From CBDFGN01 sp965247065 (GTDB lineage Bacteria > Bacteroidota > Bacteroidia > Cytophagales > Cyclobacteriaceae), in contig CBDFGN010000006.1 in NCBI GenBank assembly GCA_965247065.1, positions 992,001 through 1,056,000 on the forward strand: a stretch of 64,000 nt of DNA, in the 5' to 3' direction. The position numbers and the translations under genes were made by a program. The notes below the pieces were generated by a model that saw only the letters and a list, made by a program, of their open reading frames with translations, was not told where the DNA came from and made no database searches. Shown here piece by piece: positions 60,226 to 64,000 of the stretch. Positions within the stretch are counted from its first letter, which is position 1; every line of letters starts with the position of its first letter.

Positions 60226-63096
60226 TCATTTTTTGTTCATGGCTATTATGGAAGCCAGTATTTTGAACGTTTGAACGTCGATTTCATCATAGGCATTTTT
60301 GTGAATACTTTTGATCGATATGTATCCCACCGCCTTGTTATTGACCTTGAGCGGCAAGTAAAGCAGGGTGTTCATGAGTTTGTCCTCCTTGAATTCCAAT
60401 TTTTGCATTGCCGCCGGCCCTTCCTCTTCCAGATTTTTAACCCAAACTTCCTTTTTGGTACCGACACAATCAACCGGATAATTCTGGGTTCCGGAGATCG
60501 TGATGCTCCTTCTCTGAGAACCATCATTAGAGCTCAATATTTCCTGAGCTTGAATTTCTCCAGAATCGGGATCCACTGTTCCAATTCCGAAAGAATCCAC
60601 TGCATGGATTTTTTTGAGTTCCCCAAATATTTGAGAAGCCTTTCCGGTCCAGCCGGGAGATCTATTGGAACGGTCCAGGAATTTGGAAAAGCCCCTGATA
60701 CGCTTAAGAACCTCTTCTCCATTAGAACGCCCCTGTTCCGTTGTTTCATTCAATATAAGCTGCAAACGGGATCTTTCCCTTCTCAGCTTATAAGTTCCAG
60801 CTCGAAACAGACCCCAAAGGAGTAGCATTCCAGCCAGGATAAAACAGCCATAAGCCCATTGGGTTCGGTACCATACATCCTTTACGATGAACTGATAGCT
60901 GGTCGAATCACTCCATTCGAATCCTCCTGGCTGCCGAGCTCTTACTTGGAATAGATATTCCCCAAACGACAGCGGAGGAATGAGCAATTCTGTTTGTCCA
61001 CCCTGATTCCTCCAGGGCACAATATTCCGATCTTTGGATGACATCCGCGTCATATACTGCAAGCCGGAGGTCGGCTGGGCGTTGGATGAGTATTTAAATT
61101 CCAACACGGATTTGCCGGGATAATCCCTTGGCAGATAATTGTCAATTTCTTGACCGTTGGCAAGTATACTGAGAAACAGCGGACTGGGGGTTTTAGCGGG
61201 TTTCGGATTGGGCATTTGAGATGGAGCCAGCCCTTTAGCGGTCCCAACCCATATACGATCCTGTTCATCACGAAACAGAGTTCGGTAAGTGCCTGTTTTT
61301 GAGGGTAATCCGCTGGATTCGTCAAAAACAACCAGGCTTCCAGGGGAAAAGCGAAGTACCCCACTGACGTCGGTAGTTACCCATATGCTAGAATCCGCTC
61401 CAATGGTTACACCTCGGATTTCGACGTTTGTGAAGTCTCCAAGGTCAACTCTTTCAATTCGTTCGAAATCGTACCTTAGCAACCCATCTGTGGTTCCCAG
61501 CCAAATAATCCCCAACATATCAACCGCCAGGTCATGTACTTTGAACCGTGGATTTGTAAATGGTAACGGCAGGCTAAGATTATGAAATGAATCCGTTTCG
61601 GAATTGTGCTGGTAGAGGTAGTTGTCGCCACCTTTACCGGCGGCGAAAATCCGGCCACTGGGTCCTTCCTTTACCACTAGATTTCGCTGATCTAAACCCT
61701 GGTCGGGGCCATAATAAACTACTTTTCGAGTATTAGTCAATTTGGCCACGCCAATTAATGGTTTGTCCGCTGGTGCCTGGCAGATCCAGAGGTTATCCTT
61801 GGAGTCCAGCAACAAATGGAATATGGCGCCGCCTCTACGGCTGAAATTTAATTTGCTTTTCATCCGTCCCTTTAACAGGAACAGAAGCTCACCGTTGACG
61901 TTACCAGCCCATACGCTATCACCCTTGCCTTCGACCGAATGAATGAATCCTCTCTCCTTGCCGAGCACGGATTTCACTTCATTTCCATAGGGTGTTGCGG
62001 TTATTTTGTATAGATCGCCAAAGCTGACGTAGATTTGGTGAGCAGAAACTTGAGAAACTGAGTAAACGTGTTCCATCGGCAGCGACTCAACGCTCCCGAA
62101 GAAGTTTTGCTTCAATAAACCGACCCCTGAATCGGTGCTCAACCATATATCCTTTTCAAACTGGCGGATTTCATAAATGGCTCCAAAAGTTAGCGGCCCT
62201 ATCCGATGAGGATCATTGTGGCTTAGCACCCTTTCCAAATCCTCAAAGTCATTTTGATATGTAGCTCGGTACAGACCGCTATCCGTTCCGAAATACATTA
62301 GCCCCTTCAGACCCTGGAGGGCGTGATTTATGTCGGATGGCAATTTTTGGAGTGCGGTAAGATTATCTAAGAACCCATTTTGATTAATCCTGGTACGGTA
62401 GATCTGATCGCCTAACAAAAGAAGGTGACCATCATCCAAGTAGAGGATGTGATTTATAGTGCCGAGCCGGTCGGCATCAAACATTTCAATGAATTGATTC
62501 TGGTCCTCCTGGTAGCCGAAAACGGTTCCTGACTGGGAGGCCACCCAGAGTCTACCTGATCGATCCGTTACAAAAGAAAAGTGAGAATTAGATTTACTAC
62601 CGGTGTTCTGCAAACCTAATTCAAACCTTTGGAAGGAGTTAGGTCCAACCCTTACAATCGATCCTCTTGGTTCACTAATCCATAGGATCCCATTATCAGC
62701 TACATACATCTTGTTAGGGTACTGCAGGGATGAATCGGACACCTCTGGATGGCCGGGGATCATTTGAGTTATGATGGCGGTATCGAGAAAGCTTTGAATG
62801 CTGTATACGCCGTCGTCACATGAAAATAGAATCTCGTTCCGCTTATTTCTGACCAAGCTTCGAACATAACTGGAGGCGATCCCGTCCTTCATGGGCTCAA
62901 ACCGGTCTCCATTAAGCTTGAGTAAGCCACCATCAGAAGCGATCCAAACAAAACCAATGCTATCGGTCACGATGGATCGAATATGGGGGTCATCTAACCC
63001 GTTTTTCCGGCCGAATTCTAAAGCGCTGAACTGCTGAGCCCAAACAATTGGAGCCCACATTAGTGCCAATATCAATAATGTACAAGGTCGCCTCAC
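60226..63096 (-). CDS. Propeller-Y_Y_Y sensor with C-terminal GAF domain, no kinase
   Basis: A 956-aa protein with a signal peptide (ending V-W-A-Q), then about 13 two-component-regulator propeller repeats (G-L-D-D-P-H-I-R-S-I near 33, W-I-A-S-D-G-G-L-L, W-L-G-T-T-D-G-L-L and W-V-G-T-A-K-G-L), a Y_Y_Y beta domain to about residue 720, one membrane helix (G-C-F-I-L-A-G-M-L-L), and a cytosolic coiled linker leading to a GAF domain (about 800-950; Y-L-P-L-K-V-N-N-K-A-V-G-Y-I-S). There is no HisKA or HATPase domain, nor a DNA-binding domain, so it would signal by contact. The truncated channel gene follows by 4 bp in the same transcript. Confidence 0.88.
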   Translation of the reverse strand: MRRPCTLLILALMWAPIVWAQQFSALEFGRKNGLDDPHIRSIVTDSIGFVWIASDGGLLKLNGDRFEPMKDGIASSYVRSLVRNKRNEILFSCDDGVYSIQSFLDTAIITQMIPGHPEVSDSSLQYPNKMYVADNGILWISEPRGSIVRVGPNSFQRFELGLQNTGSKSNSHFSFVTDRSGRLWVASQSGTVFGYQEDQNQFIEMFDADRLGTINHILYLDDGHLLLLGDQIYRTRINQNGFLDNLTALQKLPSDINHALQGLKGLMYFGTDSGLYRATYQNDFEDLERVLSHNDPHRIGPLTFGAIYEIRQFEKDIWLSTDSGVGLLKQNFFGSVESLPMEHVYSVSQVSAHQIYVSFGDLYKITATPYGNEVKSVLGKERGFIHSVEGKGDSVWAGNVNGELLFLLKGRMKSKLNFSRRGGAIFHLLLDSKDNLWICQAPADKPLIGVAKLTNTRKVVYYGPDQGLDQRNLVVKEGPSGRIFAAGKGGDNYLYQHNSETDSFHNLSLPLPFTNPRFKVHDLAVDMLGIIWLGTTDGLLRYDFERIERVDLGDFTNVEIRGVTIGADSSIWVTTDVSGVLRFSPGSLVVFDESSGLPSKTGTYRTLFRDEQDRIWVGTAKGLAPSQMPNPKPAKTPSPLFLSILANGQEIDNYLPRDYPGKSVLEFKYSSNAQPTSGLQYMTRMSSKDRNIVPWRNQGGQTELLIPPLSFGEYLFQVRARQPGGFEWSDSTSYQFIVKDVWYRTQWAYGCFILAGMLLLWGLFRAGTYKLRRERSRLQLILNETTEQGRSNGEEVLKRIRGFSKFLDRSNRSPGWTGKASQIFGELKKIHAVDSFGIGTVDPDSGEIQAQEILSSNDGSQRRSITISGTQNYPVDCVGTKKEVWVKNLEEEGPAAMQKLEFKEDKLMNTLLYLPLKVNNKAVGYISIKSIHKNAYDEIDVQTFKILASIIAMNKK

Positions 63097-63205
63097 CGAA
63101 TAGTAATGTAGCCAATTAAGGTTTCAACTCAAACCTGCAGAGGAAGCCGCGGCTATTTACCGACATGTAGAATTTAGATATCTTTGAGTTGCCGAATATT
63201 ATGTC

Positions 63206-64000
63206 ATGAAAGTAATCCCACTCCTTTCAGTGCTTTGTTTTGTGCTGTTTTCCTGTGGACCTCAGGAGTCAGGTCAAACCGATCCCAAGTTCAAAGCGCG
63301 TGAATTCCTCGATGAATACTCTTCAACCTATTTGGACTTGTCCTACCAAGATTCAAAGGCAGAATGGGCTTCTAACACGAAAATAATTCCGGGAGATACC
63401 AGCAATTCCTTTAACCTAAGGATAGCAAAGGGGAAATTAGCCGGTTTTACAGGGAATTCTCAAACTATTTTCAGAACCAGGAAATTACTCGAAGCCAGGT
63501 CCCTGATTGACGATATGCAGGTAAGGCAGCTAGAACATGTCCTATTCATGGCAGCCGATAAGCCCGCTATAGTTTCCGACGTTGTAGCTGAGAGGATTAG
63601 AGTGGAAGCTGAGCAAACAGAAAGCTTATATGGTTTCAATTTTCAAATCAACAATGAAGTAGTAACCACCAATGGAATAGATGCCATCCTAAAAGAGGAA
63701 TCCAACATTGAAAAAAGGCTTGAGGCTTGGATGAGCTCCAAAGAGGTTGGAGTTAGGTTGAAGCCGGGTGTTGCAAGACTTAGGGATTTGCGTAACAGGA
63801 CCGTTCAAGCTCTTGGCTATGATGACTTCTTTTCGTACCAGGTCTCCGAGTACGGAATGACAGTTCCCGAGATGAGGGTGATGTGTGAAGGGTTCATAAC
63901 TGATATTTGGCCTCTATATCGAGAGTTGCACACGTTCGCACGGTACGAGCTGGCGAAAAACTACGAGGTCGAGACAGTTCCCGACATGATTCCAGCTCAC
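63206..64000 (+). CDS. M2-family peptidyl-dipeptidase (ACE-like) lipoprotein, 5' part
   Basis: ATG 63206 opens a lipoprotein signal (L-F-S-C lipobox). The frame runs 265 codons to the window edge. It shows A-R-E-F-L-D-E-Y, F-L-x-x-Y-S-S-T-Y-L-D-L near residue 36, L-E-x-R-L-E-A-W (E-K-R-L-E-A-W) and Y-D-D-F-F-S-Y-Q-V, as in bacterial M2 angiotensin-converting-enzyme-like peptidases. The zinc HEMGH site lies beyond the window. It probably removes C-terminal dipeptides in the periplasm. It is divergent from the propeller-GAF gene. Confidence 0.85.
   Translation, partial: MKVIPLLSVLCFVLFSCGPQESGQTDPKFKAREFLDEYSSTYLDLSYQDSKAEWASNTKIIPGDTSNSFNLRIAKGKLAGFTGNSQTIFRTRKLLEARSLIDDMQVRQLEHVLFMAADKPAIVSDVVAERIRVEAEQTESLYGFNFQINNEVVTTNGIDAILKEESNIEKRLEAWMSSKEVGVRLKPGVARLRDLRNRTVQALGYDDFFSYQVSEYGMTVPEMRVMCEGFITDIWPLYRELHTFARYELAKNYEVETVPDMIPAH

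Overview
The window reads as a chromosomal segment of a Bacteroidota bacterium, probably in the Cytophagales or a neighbouring class (inference). The reasons are a type IX secretion C-terminal tail at the left edge, families typical of the phylum (DUF2911, DUF3127, DUF4369-TlpA, two-component-regulator-propeller proteins, split PntAA/PntAB/PntB), AT-rich TAnnTTTG-like promoter boxes, and the A/C-rich interspersed intergenic repeats common in these genomes. I found no tRNA, rRNA, CRISPR array, prophage or intact transposase.

Layout. 1-7.3 kb is a secreted and carbohydrate-related block: the end of a T9SS cargo protein, a GH32-like lipoprotein with a degenerate active site, a Tat-exported beta-propeller protein, a MITE-like inverted-repeat element, a UxuA-type mannonate dehydratase, and a 28-codon remnant of a paralogue of the propeller gene. 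7.3-15.2 kb is a likely glycolate/glyoxylate or 2-hydroxyacid module: a GntP-type permease and a glyoxylate aminotransferase facing a GlcD-GlcF-like oxidase. It is interrupted by a 2.2-kb insert (tandem repeats plus an FG-GAP protein) lying between two copies of the same 119-bp divergent promoter region. 15.7-17.3 kb is a second, canonical GH32 gene with one frameshift.

17.3-28.9 kb holds redox, amino-acid and envelope genes: a TlpA-like protein, threonine dehydratase, DUF4369-thioredoxin, a CASTOR/POLLUX-like channel coupled by ATGA overlap to a dead DAO oxidoreductase, a MazG-like pyrophosphohydrolase, gamma-glutamyltranspeptidase and an MFS transporter. 29-38 kb is a metabolic core: DUF2911, an HPt protein and a lone receiver, the pntAA-pntAB-pntB transhydrogenase operon, a phasin-like protein behind a perfect 28-bp palindrome, an acyl-CoA-binding protein, citrate synthase and a prohibitin-like protein. 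38-46 kb carries a quinone oxidoreductase, an internally deleted cyclase/TPR relic, a WD40-caspase fusion and a full-length class III cyclase with TolB-like and TPR modules. 46-64 kb is mixed: TerB, a NIPSNAP-like protein, a hydrolase, a GT39 transferase, a CE15 esterase, DsbA/FrnE, DinB, DoxX, cyclophilin, an MBL hydrolase, a periplasmic binding protein, a truncated glutamate-receptor-like channel, a propeller-GAF sensor and the start of an M2 peptidase.

A notable feature of the window is the number of otherwise good genes broken by single-base indels, several in homopolymers (GH32 at 16159, TlpA-like at 18065-18070, WD40-caspase near 40.7 kb, NIPSNAP at 47.19 kb, GT39 start at 49.62 kb, CE15 at 53172, MBL near 57.6 and 57.8 kb). 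That is either assembly error or widespread decay and affects how the annotation should be read. Separate from these are true relics (truncated aminotransferase, OmpA fragment, cyclase/TPR relic, DAO, GluR-like channel, 3'-end paralogue), which show repeated recombination and deletion between paralogues.
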